Assembly: GCA_947626545.1 (NCBI GenBank)
Contig: CANQSS010000002.1
Location: forward strand, 59,500-123,499
Source of the DNA: an uncultured Akkermansia sp.
Lineage (GTDB): Bacteria > Verrucomicrobiota > Verrucomicrobiia > Verrucomicrobiales > Akkermansiaceae
Length of the DNA: 64,000 nucleotides
Direction of reading: 5' to 3'
Positions within the stretch are counted from its first letter, which is position 1. Each line of letters begins with the position of its first letter. Below, piece by piece: positions 63,911 to 64,000 of the stretch. A model generated the notes under the pieces. The model was not told the origin of the DNA, ran no database searches, and was given only the letters and a program-made list of their open reading frames with translations. A program made the translations under genes and the position numbers.

Positions 63911-64000
63911 ATCGAGTAGGAGACTTTCGCCCCCTCTCACACCACCGTACGTGCCTTTTATGGCATACGGCGGTTTCCTAACCTTTGCAGACAACGCTCT
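63911..64000 (-). mobile_element. Group II intron, 3' end (domains V and VI), continues past the right edge
   Basis: On the minus strand, 63974-63941 is a 34-nt hairpin (ACCGCCGTATGCC, ATAAAA, GGCACGTACGGTGGT) with the exact size and layout of catalytic domain V. Three bases on lies a second hairpin (GAGAGG ... CCTACTC, 63938-63913) with a bulged A at 63917, six bases from a terminal AT at 63911, matching domain VI and its branch-point A. A reverse transcriptase/maturase gene would be expected beyond the right edge. No part of it is visible here, so activity cannot be judged. Confidence 0.75.

Overview
The window looks like chromosome from a diderm (Gram-negative) bacterium, most plausibly a host-associated member of Verrucomicrobiota. 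This is inference. It rests on lipid A and lipoprotein-export genes (lpxD, a lolD-type ATPase, an OmpH/Skp chaperone), two autotransporters that share an N-terminal MKLHLPxGL signature, near-absence of Shine-Dalgarno sequences, and GC-rich coding DNA. There is no rRNA gene to confirm it.

Layout, left to right. 1-1834: metal (Zn/Mn) ABC transporter genes on the minus strand, cut by the left edge. 2266-3954: a fused RpiB-GlyA enzyme. 4524-9383: autotransporter 1. 9749-13812: an envelope/RNA operon (ompH-lpxD-rppH-trmO-serine hydrolase). 14416-15938: panC-lolD. 16529-19980: ispB-cysE-FAD oxidoreductase. 20243-21818: a secreted protein and a degenerate kinase. 22156-26287: sua5-SCP2-like-alcohol dehydrogenase-aldehyde dehydrogenase. 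26792-29903: nagA, a lipoyl-less E2-like protein and a Tat-type metallo-beta-lactamase-fold hydrolase. 30088-34472: three tRNA genes (Ser, Val, Glu) enclosing a restriction-modification island. 34699-47709: a 4336-residue autotransporter. 48520-52106: nuoB, nuoC, a mini-RNase III-like gene and comEC. 52471-53313: a HAD phosphatase. 53826-60975: a complete histidine operon, hisG-(hisD-hisC fusion)-hisB-hisH-hisA-hisF-hisIE, behind a possible leader peptide. 61002-61907: a nadB remnant that has lost its 5' half. 61932-63878: a secreted protein and a HAD-FolB fusion. 63911-64000: the 3' end (domains V and VI) of a group II intron that runs off the right edge.

The strongest unusual observation is the restriction-modification locus. 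One MmeI-like type IIG gene is split into two halves on opposite strands. A 15-bp perfect inverted repeat lies inside the coding sequence at both break points, and flipping the 962-bp segment between the copies would rejoin the halves in frame as one protein of about 933 residues. This looks like an ON/OFF invertible gene caught in the OFF state.

Two genome-wide habits also stand out. Nearly every gap between transcription units, except around the tRNA/restriction island, holds a related repeat element with inverted arms of a TTACGAT heptamer and longer terminal inverted repeats; several end in a covarying palindrome next to a promoter. In addition, most first genes of operons have a clear sigma-70-type promoter whose -10 box ends only 6-10 nt before the ATG, so many mRNAs should be leaderless or nearly so. 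The two autotransporters differ: they share a distinct promoter block and have 5' leaders of about 80-90 nt.
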